NCBI RefSeq assembly: GCF_004403945.1
Contig: NZ_SOHM01000034.1
Span: 62,001-126,000, forward strand
Length of the DNA: 64,000 bases
Direction of reading: 5' to 3'
Source of the DNA: Cryobacterium lactosi
GTDB lineage: Bacteria; Actinomycetota; Actinomycetes; Actinomycetales; Microbacteriaceae
Each line of letters opens with the position of its first letter. Within the stretch, counting starts at the first letter, position 1. The translations under genes and the position numbers were made by a program. The notes below the pieces were generated by a model. The model ran no database searches. It was not told the DNA's origin and saw only the letters and a list, made by a program, of their open reading frames with translations. This document shows positions 14,463 to 26,612 of this stretch, piece by piece.

Positions 14463-15242
14463 ATGCCGAAACAACGCCGCCCCGCCCGCCGCCTGCTGGT
14501 GGTGGTCGTGGCGGTGCTCGCGCTCGTGGGCATCTACTTCGCCGTCGATGCGGGGCTCCGCAGCTACGCGCAGAACCGCATCGCGAGCGAGATCAACACC
14601 AAGCTGCCCGAGGGCGTCACGGGCGACGTGAACGTGGCCATCGGCGGAAGTTCGGTCATCTTCCAGTACCTCACCGGCAGTTTCGAACTGGTGCAGCTGA
14701 CCGCGCCGGAGCTGGCCGTGAACGGCGTGCCGGCATCCGTGTCGATTCAGGCCACGGATGTGCCCACCGACACGAGCCGGCCCATCGGCCACGTCGACGG
14801 AGCCATCGAGCTCGACCAGGACGCCCTCAACGCGCTGCTGCAGACCGCGCTGGCCGATGCGGATGCCGACCCTGCCGCGCGGAACGCCGAACTCACGCTC
14901 GGCACCGATGAGATCAGCTACACCGGGGAACTGAGCGTCTTCGGGCTGCCGATCGGCTACCAGGCCACGGCGAACCCCAGCGTCACCGACGATTCCCTCG
15001 TGCTCACCCCCACCGACGCGCAGGTCACCTCGGGAGCTGGCAGCCTCGATGTGAGCGGCCTGGTCGACCTGGTTCTCGGCAGTGCGCCGATCAGCCTGTG
15101 CGTGGCCGGCTACCTGCCCCAGGGCGTCACACTCAGCGATGTGCAGACCACACCGGAGCGCGCACGCATTACGCTGGAGTCGAGCACATTGACGCTCACC
15201 GAACAGTCGCTCACCACCCTGGGCAGCTGCTCGACCGCTTGA
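14463..15242 (+). CDS. DUF2993 / LmeA-like lipid-binding protein
   Basis: 259 residues with an N-terminal membrane anchor or signal segment (residues 9-30, LLVVVVAVLALVGIYFAVDA). The DUF2993 pattern follows: RIASEINTKLPEGVTGDVNV, SSVIFQYLTGSFELVQLTAP and a GAIELDQDALNALLQ stretch. The founding mycobacterial member, LmeA, binds phospholipids and works in lipomannan maturation; in other actinobacteria the role is not established. ATG at 14463 is used; a TTG twelve bases upstream is possible. It lies 24 bp after argS, so it is probably cotranscribed with it. Expected location: outer face of the membrane. Confidence 0.75.
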   Translation: MPKQRRPARRLLVVVVAVLALVGIYFAVDAGLRSYAQNRIASEINTKLPEGVTGDVNVAIGGSSVIFQYLTGSFELVQLTAPELAVNGVPASVSIQATDVPTDTSRPIGHVDGAIELDQDALNALLQTALADADADPAARNAELTLGTDEISYTGELSVFGLPIGYQATANPSVTDDSLVLTPTDAQVTSGAGSLDVSGLVDLVLGSAPISLCVAGYLPQGVTLSDVQTTPERARITLESSTLTLTEQSLTTLGSCSTA

Positions 15243-15387
15243 TTCGGCGCGCGCAACTCGCAGTCGCTAGAATTCCGGTAGATTCCCGCGCCTCTTTCGG
15301 CGCGTCTCTTCGCTGGCTTCAGGGACCAATCCGGGTTCGCTCGCCACTTCGTGAGACACCCACTTGACTCCTGTGAGGTTTTCACCC

Positions 15388-16857
15388 GTGGCCCATAACC
15401 CACTCGCCCCCGAGTGGCTCAGCTCTCCAGCTGATGCCAACACGCTCGACGCCGCACTCTGGCCGTCTTCGGCGCAGCGCTCCGACACCGGCGCGATCAC
15501 CATCGGCGGCGTCAGCGCCCCCGACCTCGCGGCCCGATTCGGCACCCCGCTCTACGTCATCGACGAGACGGATGCCCGCACCCGGGCCACCGAGCTCCGC
15601 GCCGCGTTCGACACCGAGTTCGCCCGCATCGGCACCACGGTCAAGGTGTACTACGCCGCCAAAGCCTTCCTCTCTACAGAGGTCGCCCGCTGGATGGTGG
15701 ACGCCGGCCTGAACATCGACGTCTGCAGCGGCGGCGAACTCGCCGTGGCCCTGGCCGCCGGTGTCGCGCCCGCCCGGATCGGCTTCCACGGCAACAACAA
15801 GTCACGCACCGAGATCGACGAGGCCACCCGGGTGGGCGTCGGCACGATCATCATCGACAGCCCGATCGAGATCGTGCGCGTCGCCGAAGCGGCCACGCGC
15901 AACGGCGTCGTGCAGAACGTGCGCCTGCGGGTGAACAGCGGAGTGCACGCGCACACCCACGAGTTCCTGGCCACCTCGCACGAAGACCAGAAGTTCGGCG
16001 TGGTCTTCGAGGACGCCCCGGCCCTGGTCGCCGCGATCCGTGCAGAGCCCAGCCTCAACTTCCTCGGCCTGCACTGCCACATCGGCTCGCAGATCTTCGG
16101 CGTCGACGGTTTCGCCGAGTCGGCGTCCCGCTTGCTCAGCCTGCACGCCGAGCTGCTCGCCGGCGGCCCGGTGCCCGAGCTCAACCTCGGCGGCGGCTTC
16201 GGTATCGCCTACACCAGCGCCGACGACCCCAGCCCGATCACCGACCTGGCCGCCGGCCTCGCCGACATCGTCTCCGCCGAGTGCGCGCGCCGCGGTATCC
16301 CGCTGCCCGTGATCGCCATCGAACCGGGCCGGGTCATCATCGGACCGGCCGGCGTGACGCTCTATGAAGTGGGCACCATCAAGCCCGTGCGGATCGGCGA
16401 GAACACCCGGCTCTACGTGAGCATCGACGGCGGCATGAGCGACAACGCCCGCCCCGCGCTCTACGGCGCCGAGTTCTCGGTGCGCCTGGCCGACAGGGTC
16501 ACGGATGCCGCGCCCGCTCTGGTGCGCATCGCCGGCAAGCACTGCGAAAGCGGCGACATCGTCGTGGACGCCGACTACCTGCCTAGCGATGTGGCCCCGG
16601 GCGACCTGGTGATGGTGCCGGCGACCGGCGCCTACTGCTGGTCGCTGGCCAGCAACTACAACTATTTGGGACGGCCCGCTGTTGTGGCGGTCGTCGACGG
16701 CGAAGCCAGGGTCATCGTGCGCGGGGAGACGATTGACGATTTGCTGGCGCGGGATGCGGGGGTCTACTTCGACAAGCTCAGCACGGCGTCGACGAGCTCG
16801 ACCAACGGAACTGGGGCGACAAGATCGACCGACGAAATGAAGGAAACAACCCGATGA
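15388..16857 (+). CDS. lysA: Diaminopimelate decarboxylase
   Basis: PLP enzyme (fold type III) making L-lysine from meso-diaminopimelate, the last lysine-pathway step. 489 residues from a GTG with GAGG nine nt upstream; a TTG at 15364 is the alternative. The PLP lysine is K92 in VYYAAKAFLS. GGGFGIAYTSAD (from about 268) and AIEPGRVIIGPAG bind the cofactor phosphate. HCESGDIVVDADYLP near the C-terminus holds the conserved Cys of the active site at the dimer interface. The C-terminal tail (STASTSSTNGTGATRSTDE) is a dispensable-looking extension. The stop overlaps the hom start by ATGA. Confidence 0.96.
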   Translation: MAHNPLAPEWLSSPADANTLDAALWPSSAQRSDTGAITIGGVSAPDLAARFGTPLYVIDETDARTRATELRAAFDTEFARIGTTVKVYYAAKAFLSTEVARWMVDAGLNIDVCSGGELAVALAAGVAPARIGFHGNNKSRTEIDEATRVGVGTIIIDSPIEIVRVAEAATRNGVVQNVRLRVNSGVHAHTHEFLATSHEDQKFGVVFEDAPALVAAIRAEPSLNFLGLHCHIGSQIFGVDGFAESASRLLSLHAELLAGGPVPELNLGGGFGIAYTSADDPSPITDLAAGLADIVSAECARRGIPLPVIAIEPGRVIIGPAGVTLYEVGTIKPVRIGENTRLYVSIDGGMSDNARPALYGAEFSVRLADRVTDAAPALVRIAGKHCESGDIVVDADYLPSDVAPGDLVMVPATGAYCWSLASNYNYLGRPAVVAVVDGEARVIVRGETIDDLLARDAGVYFDKLSTASTSSTNGTGATRSTDEMKETTR

Positions 16858-18191
16858 TCGAATACCGCAATCTGCGCGTCGCCCTGCTCGGCGGTGGTTC
16901 GGTCGGTGCCCAGGTGGCCCGCCTGCTGCTCGAGCACAGCGACGAACTCGCCAACCGGGTGGGCGCGAGCCTCGAGCTCGTCGGCATCCTGGTGCGCGAC
17001 CTCGACGCCCCGCGCACCGTCGACCTACCCCGCGAACTGCTCACCACCGACGCCGACTCGCTGATCCTCGGCGCCGACATCGTCATCGAACTGATGGGCG
17101 GCATCGAGCCGGCCCGCAGCTACATCCTCACGGCGATCAACTCTGGGGCCGACGTCGTGACCGCCAACAAGGCGCTGCTCGCCCAGCACGGCGCCGAGCT
17201 TTTCGAAGCCGCCGACCAGGTGGGCGCCCAGCTCAACTACGAGGCGGCCGTGGCCGGCGCGATCCCCATCGTTCGCCCCCTGCGCGACAGCCTCGCCGGT
17301 GACACCGTCAACCGCATCCTCGGCATCGTCAACGGCACCACCAACTTCATCCTCGACCGGATGGACACCGCGGGCGACACCCTCGAAGAGGCCCTCGCCA
17401 CCGCCACCGCGCTCGGCTACGCCGAAGCCGACCCCACCGCTGACATCGAAGGCTACGACGCCGCGCAGAAGGCCGCCCTGCTGGCCAGCCTGGCGTTCCA
17501 CACCAACGTTCCGCTCGAGAAGGTCTACCGGGAGGGCATCACGCAGGTCACCCCGCAGCAGATCGAGTCGGCACGCAAGGCCGGTTATGTCGTCAAGCTG
17601 CTCGCCATCTGCGAACGCCTCACCGACCCCGAGACCGGCGAGCAGGGCGTTTCGGCCCGGGTCTACCCCGCCATGGTGCACCGGGGCCACCCGCTCGCCG
17701 CCGTGCACGGAGCGAATAACGCCGTCTTCGTCGAGGCCGAGGCCGCCGGACCGCTGATGTTCTACGGAGCCGGAGCCGGGGGAGTGCAGACAGCCTCAGC
17801 CGTGCTCGGCGACCTGGTCTCGGTGGCCCGCCGGCACGTCATGGGAGGCCCCGGCTACGCGGCCTCCAGCCACGCCGACCTGCCGATTCTCGACATCGGC
17901 AAGGTCACCACTCGCTACGCCGTGACCCTCGAGGTGACGGATGAGCCTGGCGTGCTCTCCACGATCGCCGGAGTGTTCAGCAAAAACCACGTTTCGCTCG
18001 CTCAGGTCGAACAGTCCATGACGCTCGAAACGCCCGGAACCACCAGTCACGAGCCCGTGTCGGGCACAGCTACCCTAGTCATTGGAACGCACGAGGCCAC
18101 GGAGGCTGCGCTTGCCGCGACCGTGAACGACCTTGCCGCCAACAGTGTCGTCACCAATGTCGCATCCGTTTTGAGAGTTGAAGGAGTCTGA
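16854..18191 (+). CDS. hom: Homoserine dehydrogenase
   Basis: NAD(P)-dependent reduction of aspartate semialdehyde to homoserine, the branch toward threonine and methionine. 445 residues: Rossmann motif VALLGGGSVGAQVARLL (from about residue 9), then catalytic-domain segments VTANKALLAQHG, NYEAAVAGAIPIVRP and ILGIVNGTTNFILDRM. A C-terminal ACT domain from about residue 353 (YAVTLEVTDEPGVLSTIAGV) is the usual site of threonine feedback inhibition. It begins within the lysA stop (ATGA) and its own stop overlaps thrC (TGATG), so the chain lysA-hom-thrC-thrB is translationally coupled. Confidence 0.97.
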   Translation: MIEYRNLRVALLGGGSVGAQVARLLLEHSDELANRVGASLELVGILVRDLDAPRTVDLPRELLTTDADSLILGADIVIELMGGIEPARSYILTAINSGADVVTANKALLAQHGAELFEAADQVGAQLNYEAAVAGAIPIVRPLRDSLAGDTVNRILGIVNGTTNFILDRMDTAGDTLEEALATATALGYAEADPTADIEGYDAAQKAALLASLAFHTNVPLEKVYREGITQVTPQQIESARKAGYVVKLLAICERLTDPETGEQGVSARVYPAMVHRGHPLAAVHGANNAVFVEAEAAGPLMFYGAGAGGVQTASAVLGDLVSVARRHVMGGPGYAASSHADLPILDIGKVTTRYAVTLEVTDEPGVLSTIAGVFSKNHVSLAQVEQSMTLETPGTTSHEPVSGTATLVIGTHEATEAALAATVNDLAANSVVTNVASVLRVEGV

Positions 18192-19309
18192 TGTCCAGCG
18201 AAGAGACCGGTCAGCACCAGTTGGTCAAGACCCAGTCCCGTCAGTGGCGCGGTGTGCTGCGCGAGTACGCCGACCGGCTGAACGTCACAGACGCCACCCC
18301 GATCATCACCCTCGGCGAGGGCGGCACGCCGCTGATCCCCGCCGCCGCGCTGTCCGCTCGCACCGGTGCCAAGGTCTGGGTCAAGTACGAGGGCATGAAC
18401 CCCACCGGGTCGTTCAAGGACCGCGGCATGACGATGGCGATCTCCAAGGCCGTCGAAGACGGCGCCAAGGCCGTCATCTGCGCCTCCACCGGCAACACGT
18501 CGGCATCCGCCGCTGCTTACGCCACCCACGCCGGCATCAAGGCCGTCGTGCTGGTGCCAGAGGGCAAGATCGCCATGGGCAAGCTGAGCCAGGCCATCGC
18601 GCACAACGCCCAGCTGCTGCAGGTGCAGGGCAACTTCGACGACTGCCTCGATATCGCCCGTGACCTCGCCGCGAACTACGCCGTGCACCTGGTCAACTCG
18701 GTCAACCCCGACCGCATCGAGGGCCAGAAGACCGCCGCGTTCGAGGTCGTCGAGGTGCTCGAAGATGCGCCTGACTTCCACATCGTTCCGGTCGGCAACG
18801 CGGGCAATTACACCGCGTACTTCCGCGGCTACAGCGAAGAACTCGCTCGCGGCGCCACCACGAAACTGCCCCGGATGTTCGGCTTCCAGGCCGCCGGCAG
18901 CGCCCCGATCGTGCTCGGTCACCGGGTGGAGAACCCGGAGACCATCGCCAGCGCCATCCGCATCGGCAACCCGGCCTCGTGGGACCTCGCGCTGAACGCC
19001 CGTGAGGTGAGCGACGGATACTTCGGCGCCATCAGTGACGAGAAGATCCTCGAGGCCTACCGCATCCTCTCCGCCGAGGTGGGCATCTTCGTGGAGCCCG
19101 CCTCCGCGATCAGCGTCGCCGGCCTGCTCGAACGCGCCGACGCCGGCAAGATCCCCGCCGGCGCCACCGTGGTGCTCACCGTCACCGGCCACGGCCTGAA
19201 GGACCCGCAGTGGGCACTGCGCACCGCAGATGGCAGCGACGTGAAGCCCACGATCGTGCCCGTCGACACCGCCGCGATCGCCGAGCTGCTGGGTCTGGGC
19301 CAGAAATGA
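18191..19309 (+). CDS. thrC: Threonine synthase
   Basis: PLP-dependent conversion of O-phosphohomoserine to threonine. 372 residues, the short (class II) form found in actinobacteria. The PLP lysine is K76 in NPTGSFKDRGM. The asparagine loop is STGNTSASAAAYA, and the phosphate-binding glycine loop is VPVGNAGNYTAYFRG. It starts inside the hom stop codon and ends overlapping thrB (ATGA), making both pathway steps coupled. The last residues (IAELLGLGQK) are normal for the family. Confidence 0.96.
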   Translation: MSSEETGQHQLVKTQSRQWRGVLREYADRLNVTDATPIITLGEGGTPLIPAAALSARTGAKVWVKYEGMNPTGSFKDRGMTMAISKAVEDGAKAVICASTGNTSASAAAYATHAGIKAVVLVPEGKIAMGKLSQAIAHNAQLLQVQGNFDDCLDIARDLAANYAVHLVNSVNPDRIEGQKTAAFEVVEVLEDAPDFHIVPVGNAGNYTAYFRGYSEELARGATTKLPRMFGFQAAGSAPIVLGHRVENPETIASAIRIGNPASWDLALNAREVSDGYFGAISDEKILEAYRILSAEVGIFVEPASAISVAGLLERADAGKIPAGATVVLTVTGHGLKDPQWALRTADGSDVKPTIVPVDTAAIAELLGLGQK

Positions 19310-20259
19310 CCACGGCGCTCCCCGTGGTGGGACGCAACGCACTGGCCGGCCGCTCGGTCGTCGTGAAGGTTCCGGCCACCACCGCGAACCTCGGCCCGGG
19401 ATTCGACACCCTCGGGCTGGCCCTCGCCCACTACGACCACCTGCAGGTGGAAGTGCTGGACGAGGCCGGCGTCTTCGTCGAGGTGCACGGCATCGGCGCG
19501 GGTGAGGTGCCCACCGACGAGACCAACCTCGTGGTGCGCGCCATCGCGCACACCTTCGCCGCCTACGGGATCCCGTTGCCTGGGCTCAAGCTGGTCGCCG
19601 AGAACGTGATCCCGCACGGCCGCGGCATGGGCTCATCCGGTGCCGCGATCGTCTCGGGCATCATGGCCGCCAAAGGCCTGCTCGAGGGAATCGTCGAGAT
19701 CGACTCCGACGCGCTGCTGGTGCTCGCCACCGAGATGGAGGGGCACCCGGACAACGTGGCGCCAGCCCTGTTCGGCGGCCTGACCATCGCGTGGATGACC
19801 CCGGAGGGCCCCAAGCACAAGAAGCTGATGGTGCACCGCGGCGTCTCTCCGCTGGTCTTCGTGCCCGTGCACGCCATGTCCACGGCCCTGGCACGCAGCC
19901 TTCAACCCGAATCGGTGCCGCACGAAGACGCCGTCTTCAACCTGTCCCGCTCCGCACTGCTGATCGCCGCGCTCATCCAGAGCCCTGAGCTGCTGCTCGC
20001 CGCCACCGAGGACAAGCTGCACCAGAGCTACCGCGCCGCGGCCATGCCGGAGACCAACCGGCTGATCACCCTGCTGCGCGAGCAGGGCTTCGCGGCCGTG
20101 GTCTCCGGCGCCGGCCCGTCGATCCTGGTGCTCGCCAGCGACCCCGGGCAGCGCCTGGTGGCCGCCGAACTGGTGGCCCAGACCAGCGAGACGCCCTGGC
20201 AGACACTGATGCTGGCCGTCGACTTCAAGGGCGCCACGGTCATCCGCACCGACGCCTGA
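19306..20259 (+). CDS. thrB: Homoserine kinase
   Basis: GHMP-superfamily kinase that phosphorylates homoserine for ThrC. 317 residues from the ATG overlapping the thrC stop; an upstream in-frame ATG at 19210 lies inside thrC and is rejected. The start region VKVPATTANLGPGFDTLGLA is diagnostic. The ATP loop is HGRGMGSSGAAIVSG (about 105-119). The C-terminal GHMP motif is AAVVSGAGPSILVL. A terminator follows directly, so thrB ends the lysA-thrB operon. Confidence 0.96.
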   Translation: MTTALPVVGRNALAGRSVVVKVPATTANLGPGFDTLGLALAHYDHLQVEVLDEAGVFVEVHGIGAGEVPTDETNLVVRAIAHTFAAYGIPLPGLKLVAENVIPHGRGMGSSGAAIVSGIMAAKGLLEGIVEIDSDALLVLATEMEGHPDNVAPALFGGLTIAWMTPEGPKHKKLMVHRGVSPLVFVPVHAMSTALARSLQPESVPHEDAVFNLSRSALLIAALIQSPELLLAATEDKLHQSYRAAAMPETNRLITLLREQGFAAVVSGAGPSILVLASDPGQRLVAAELVAQTSETPWQTLMLAVDFKGATVIRTDA

Positions 20260-20274
20260 CTCTCGAGTCGCCGT

Positions 20275-20309
20275 AGAGCCCTTCCCCTTTGAACGGGGCG
20301 GGGCTCTTT
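20275..20309 (+). terminator. Intrinsic terminator after thrB
   Basis: AGAGCC at the left and GGGGCTCT at the right close a hairpin through CCCC/GGGG, followed by a short T run (ctctttc). Confidence 0.7.
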
Positions 20310-20556
20310 CTGCGTGTCGGCGAATGTGCGCTGCCGGGCGAACCTGCTAGAGTGGTTGCGCACCCGATAGAAACCGCCTCAGCGTGGATCTGTTCTCTGG
20401 TGTATTCCCTGTAACTCACTGCTATCGCGTATTCCTGCGTGGCTGTGTGTGTTCACTCCAATCCGCCTCTGCGTGGGACTGGATCACCCGCAGCTACCTG
20501 CGCTGCAACATCTTCTCTGGCCAATTCGTAAGAGCCAGGGGAAAGGACAAGACTCC
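20310..20556 (+). promoter_or_regulatory. rho promoter region and long 5' leader
   Basis: A -10-like TAGAGT (20348-20353) lies 17 bp after TGTGCG (20325-20330). A start near 20360 would give a leader of about 200 nt rich in short C- and T-containing tracts, ending in AGGGGAAAGG before the GTG. Rho genes are often autoregulated through their leaders; here that is only an inference. Confidence 0.4.
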
Positions 20557-23186
<2,630 letters not shown>

Positions 23187-23187
<1 letters not shown>

Positions 23188-24266
23188 TGTTCGAGTCTGT
23201 CCTGACTCTGCAGGCTGAGCACGACGAGCTGCAGTCCCAGTTGGCGGACCCGGAGTTGCACGCGAACCCCGCCCGTTCCAAGAAGGTCAACCGTCGTTAC
23301 GCCGAGCTCAGTCGCATCATCGCCGCGTGGAACGAGTGGAAAGAGATTGGCGACAATCTCGAAGCCGCTCGTGAACTCGCCGACGAGGATGAGTCCTTCG
23401 CCGACGAGATCCCCGGGCTCGTGGACCAGCTGGAGGACGCAGCCGAAAAGCTGCGCCGCCTGCTGATCCCGCGCGACCCGCTGGACGCCCGCGACGTGAT
23501 CATGGAGATCAAGATGGGGGAGGGCGGTGCGGAGTCCGCACTGTTCGCCGCCGACCTCCTGCGAATGTACCTGCACTACGCGGAGTCCAAGCGCTGGAAA
23601 ACCGAGATCATCGAGCAGACCACGAGCGACCTCGGCGGCATCAAGGACATCCAGTTAGCCATCAAGGGCAACTCGGCTGACCCCGCCGAGGGCGTCTGGG
23701 CGCACCTCAAGTACGAGGGTGGTGTGCACCGCGTCCAGCGGGTGCCGGCCACCGAGTCGCAGGGACGCATCCACACCTCGGCGGCGGGCGTTCTCGTCTT
23801 CCCCGAAGTGGATGAGCCCGAAGAGGTCGAGCTGCACCCGAACGACCTCAAGATCGACGTGTACCGCTCCAGCGGGCCCGGCGGCCAGTCGGTCAACACC
23901 ACCGACTCTGCCGTGCGTATCACCCACCTTCCCACCGGGATCGTGGTGGCGATGCAGAACGAGAAGAGCCAGCTGCAGAACAAGGAAGCGGGTATGCGGG
24001 TGCTCCGCGCCCGCGTCCTCGCCCGGCAGCAGGAAGAGATCGACGAGGCTGCCTCGTTGGTGCGCAAGGGCCAGATCCGCACGATGGACCGGTCAGAGCG
24101 CATCCGCACGTACAACTTCCCGGAGAACCGGATCGCGGACCACCGCACCGGCTACAAGGCGTACAACCTGGACACCGTGATGAACGGTGCCCTGGATGCC
24201 GTCATCGACTCGTGCATCACCGCCGACGAGGCCACCCGCCTCGCCGAGATCGGTGACCACGACTAG
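23187..24266 (+). CDS. prfA: Peptide chain release factor 1
   Basis: Class I release factor for UAA and UAG stops, acting in the ribosomal A site. 359 residues, normal length. The GGQ motif lies near residue 232 in [18 protein letters not shown], the loop whose glutamine is methylated by PrmC (encoded about 4 kb downstream). [20 protein letters not shown] and [20 protein letters not shown] are further family blocks. It starts inside the rho stop codon, so the two genes are coupled. A strong terminator follows. Confidence 0.97.
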
Positions 24267-24283
24267 CTCCTGCTCCACCTGAG

Positions 24284-24316
24284 AAGGCGCTCCGGCTTCG
24301 GCCGGGGCGCCTTTTT
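24284..24316 (+). terminator. Intrinsic terminator after prfA
   Basis: Stem AGGCGCTCCGGC/GCCGGGGCGCCT (one G-T pair) with TTCG loop, then TTTTT. Confidence 0.9.
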
Positions 24317-24325
24317 CTGTGCCGC

Positions 24326-24331
24326 TAGGAT
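24326..24331 (+). promoter_or_regulatory. Putative -10 of the GNAT gene (leaderless)
   Basis: TAGGAT seven nt before the ATG at 24339, immediately after the prfA terminator. Confidence 0.4.
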
Positions 24332-24338
24332 TTCAACC

Positions 24339-24821
24339 ATGCCCGGGCTCACCTTTGTCACCACCGACCCGGGCTCGCCCGCCGCAGCCGTCGTGTTGCG
24401 GGCCTACTATGACGACATCGTCGGCCGGTACTGGGGCCGGGCCGCCTGGCCCGCCGAGGTCGACTCCGCGATGGCGGATGAGCCGAGCGACGACCTGCAG
24501 GGTGACACCGGCGTGCTCGTGGTCGGGATGCTGGACGACGAGCCCGTGGCGTGCGGCGGGGTGCGCTTCGTCGGCGCAAGGCTCGGCGAGCTGACTCGTG
24601 TCTACGTGGCCGCTGGAGCCCGGGGGACCGGCGCCGGTACCGGGCTGCTGGCCCACCTCGAGGCACTCGCGGCAGACGCCGGCATCACCCGGTTGAGGCT
24701 CACCGTGCGCAGCGACCTCGTCGAGGCCCGCCGGCTGTACGCCCGCTCGGGCTACCTGGAGGTCGACCCGTTCAACACCGAACCCTATGCCGAGCACTGG
24801 CTCGCGAAGGAGCTGCACTGA
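24339..24821 (+). CDS. GNAT-family N-acetyltransferase
   Basis: 160 residues with the GNAT core. Motif A is LTRVYVAAGARGTGAGTGLL (about 87-106; the R/Q-x2-G-x-G/A signature appears as ARGTGAG). It is followed by a motif-B-like segment GITRLRLTVRSDLVEARRLY and YARSGYLEVD. Acetyl-CoA is therefore the likely donor; the acceptor is unknown. It is followed two bases later by a LysE-type exporter gene, so the pair is probably one operon. A joint role in modifying and exporting an amino-acid-like compound would be speculation. Confidence 0.8.
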   Translation: MPGLTFVTTDPGSPAAAVVLRAYYDDIVGRYWGRAAWPAEVDSAMADEPSDDLQGDTGVLVVGMLDDEPVACGGVRFVGARLGELTRVYVAAGARGTGAGTGLLAHLEALAADAGITRLRLTVRSDLVEARRLYARSGYLEVDPFNTEPYAEHWLAKELH

Positions 24822-24823
24822 GA

Positions 24824-25465
24824 ATGGTCACTCTTCCCGCCGTCATCGGCATGGCCCTCGTCGCCCTGGGCATGGTGCTCACCCCCGGCCCCAACATGAT
24901 CTACCTGGTCTCCCGCAGCATCGGGCAGGGCTGGCGCGCCGGCATGGTCTCACTGGCGGGCACCCTGGTGGGCTTCCTGGTGTACATGACCATGGCCAAT
25001 GTGGGGCTCGCCGCGGTGTTCCTGCTGGTGCCCTGGCTCTACACGGCTGTCAAGATCGCCGGTGCGGCCTATCTGCTCTACCTGGCCTGGAAGACCCTCA
25101 AGCCCGGCGGACTGTCGCTGTTCGAAGCCAGGGACTTGCCGGGGGATTCCCGGGCGAAGCTGTTCCGCATGGGATTGGTGACCAACCTGCTCAACCCCAA
25201 GGCCGCGATCATGTACCTGGCGTTGATCCCGCAGTTCGTGACCCCGGCGACCGGCAACGTGATGCTGCAGGGCTTCATCCTGGGCGGGGTGCAGATCACC
25301 GTGAGCATGCTCGTGAACGCCGCGATCGTGCTGGCCGCCGGCGGTATCGCCGTGTTCCTGCGCAGCCGGCCCACCTGGCTGGTCGTGCAGCGCTGGATCA
25401 CCGGCACCCTGCTGGGCGCGGTGGGCATCAAGCTCGCGATCGACGCCCCCGCACCCGCAGGCTGA
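24824..25465 (+). CDS. LysE/RhtB-family exporter
   Basis: 213 residues and six predicted membrane segments, the standard size of the family exporting amino acids and related small molecules. The N-terminal signature GMVLTPGPNMIYLVSRSIGQ (residues 16-35) is diagnostic. WRAGMVSLAGTLVGFLVYM and GLVTNLLNPKAAIMYLALIP are the other conserved stretches. Substrate not predictable. It is codirectional with the GNAT gene (2 bp gap) and convergent with the oxygenase gene, leaving only three bases between stops. Confidence 0.88.
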   Translation: MVTLPAVIGMALVALGMVLTPGPNMIYLVSRSIGQGWRAGMVSLAGTLVGFLVYMTMANVGLAAVFLLVPWLYTAVKIAGAAYLLYLAWKTLKPGGLSLFEARDLPGDSRAKLFRMGLVTNLLNPKAAIMYLALIPQFVTPATGNVMLQGFILGGVQITVSMLVNAAIVLAAGGIAVFLRSRPTWLVVQRWITGTLLGAVGIKLAIDAPAPAG

Positions 25466-25468
25466 GGG

Positions 25469-26494
25469 CTACTTGAGCAGGTCGGCGTGGTGGATGGCTG
25501 CCACGTCCGGGTGCGCGCGCATCCGGCTCTTGAGCGAGTTCTCGCCGTAGGTGGTGAAGATCGGGTTCTCCAGGTCCACGGTGATGCCGGGGGCATCCAG
25601 TTCGTCCGGCAGCGTGAGCACCGGGATGGTGGCATCCAGTGCTGGGCTGTAGAAGAACGGGATCGAGATGCGGTCGGTGCCGATCAGCGGGGAGATCACT
25701 CGGTGCACGGTGGCCTTGAGGTAACCATCCGTGGCCACTTCGAGAAGTTCACCGATGTTCACCACGAAGGCGCCGTCGAGCGGGGGAGCATCGATCCACT
25801 CGCCGTCCTTCTCCACCTGGAGGCCGCCCTTGCCGGGCTCGACGAACAGCAGCGTGAGCACACCGGAGTCCTTGTGTGCGCCGACGCCCTGCTTGGGCGT
25901 GGGGTCTGACTTGCCGGGGTAGCGCACGATCTTGATCAGGGTCGACGGCTTCTCGGCGAACGCAGCGTCGAAGACGTGCTGGTCGGCGCCGAGCGACAGG
26001 GCCCAGGCTTGCATCAGGCGGAGGGCGACGTTGTTGAGCTCCTCACGCCAGGAGGTCATCACCTCTTCCAACGCGGGCAGGTTCACCGGCCACTGGTTGG
26101 GGCCCTCGAGGCGCAGGTAGTCCGCGCTCTCCGGGGTGAGGTCAAGGGCGGGGCGTTCCGGACCGATGTCGATCTGCTCGCGCCAGTCCACCTTGCCCTG
26201 GGTGAGCTCGCCGCCCACCCGGGTGTAGCCGCGAAAGTGCGGGCTCTTGAGGTTCTCGATGGCCATCTTGTCGGCCTCTGGCAGGTTGAAGAAGGCCCGC
26301 GAGGTGGCCATCACCCGCTCGATCAGGTCGGCGGGCACACCGTGCCCGGTGAGGTAGAAGAAGCCGTATTCGTGGGTCACCTCTCGCAACTGGGCACGGA
26401 AGGCCTCGGCGTCCTCCGGCCCGGCATCCAGACGAGACAGGTCGAGGATCGGGAGCGACGGGGCAGCGGTTTCGGCGGCGGTTGAGGTTGTCAT
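25469..26494 (-). CDS. 2-oxoglutarate/Fe(II) dioxygenase, isopenicillin N synthase family
   Basis: 341 residues from an ATG at 26494 (upstream in-frame codons do not look coding). The N-terminal DIOX_N segment has PILDLSRLDAG and HEYGFFYLTGHGVP. The catalytic jelly-roll has iron ligands H207 and D209 (VGAHKDSGVLTLLF) and H264 (ATVHRVIS), and the 2OG-binding R275-x-S277 (DRISIPFF). All ligands are intact, so it should be active. Family members oxidise very diverse small molecules; the substrate is not inferable. A short palindrome sits just upstream of its start. Confidence 0.85.
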   Translation of the reverse strand: MTTSTAAETAAPSLPILDLSRLDAGPEDAEAFRAQLREVTHEYGFFYLTGHGVPADLIERVMATSRAFFNLPEADKMAIENLKSPHFRGYTRVGGELTQGKVDWREQIDIGPERPALDLTPESADYLRLEGPNQWPVNLPALEEVMTSWREELNNVALRLMQAWALSLGADQHVFDAAFAEKPSTLIKIVRYPGKSDPTPKQGVGAHKDSGVLTLLFVEPGKGGLQVEKDGEWIDAPPLDGAFVVNIGELLEVATDGYLKATVHRVISPLIGTDRISIPFFYSPALDATIPVLTLPDELDAPGITVDLENPIFTTYGENSLKSRMRAHPDVAAIHHADLLK

Positions 26495-26515
26495 GACAAC
26501 TATTCTGCCAACAAT

Positions 26516-26526
26516 CAAACGGTTTG
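26516..26526 (-). promoter_or_regulatory. Possible operator before the oxygenase gene
   Basis: CAAACGGTTTG, a perfect inverted repeat with one central base, 22 bp upstream of the oxygenase start. It has the symmetry of a TetR- or LacI-type operator half, but no regulator gene is adjacent. Confidence 0.3.
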
Positions 26527-26612
26527 TTGCCGGTGTTACAGCGAATTGCCGCGGTCGAAGATCCTGCGAGTGAGCATCGTCGATGATGCGCTCTCTCGCA
26601 GAAAACGCCGGT

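Noticed and set aside
19210-19305. Upstream ATG for thrB at 19210
   Set aside because: Lies inside thrC; the ATGA overlap at 19306 gives the normal N-terminus.
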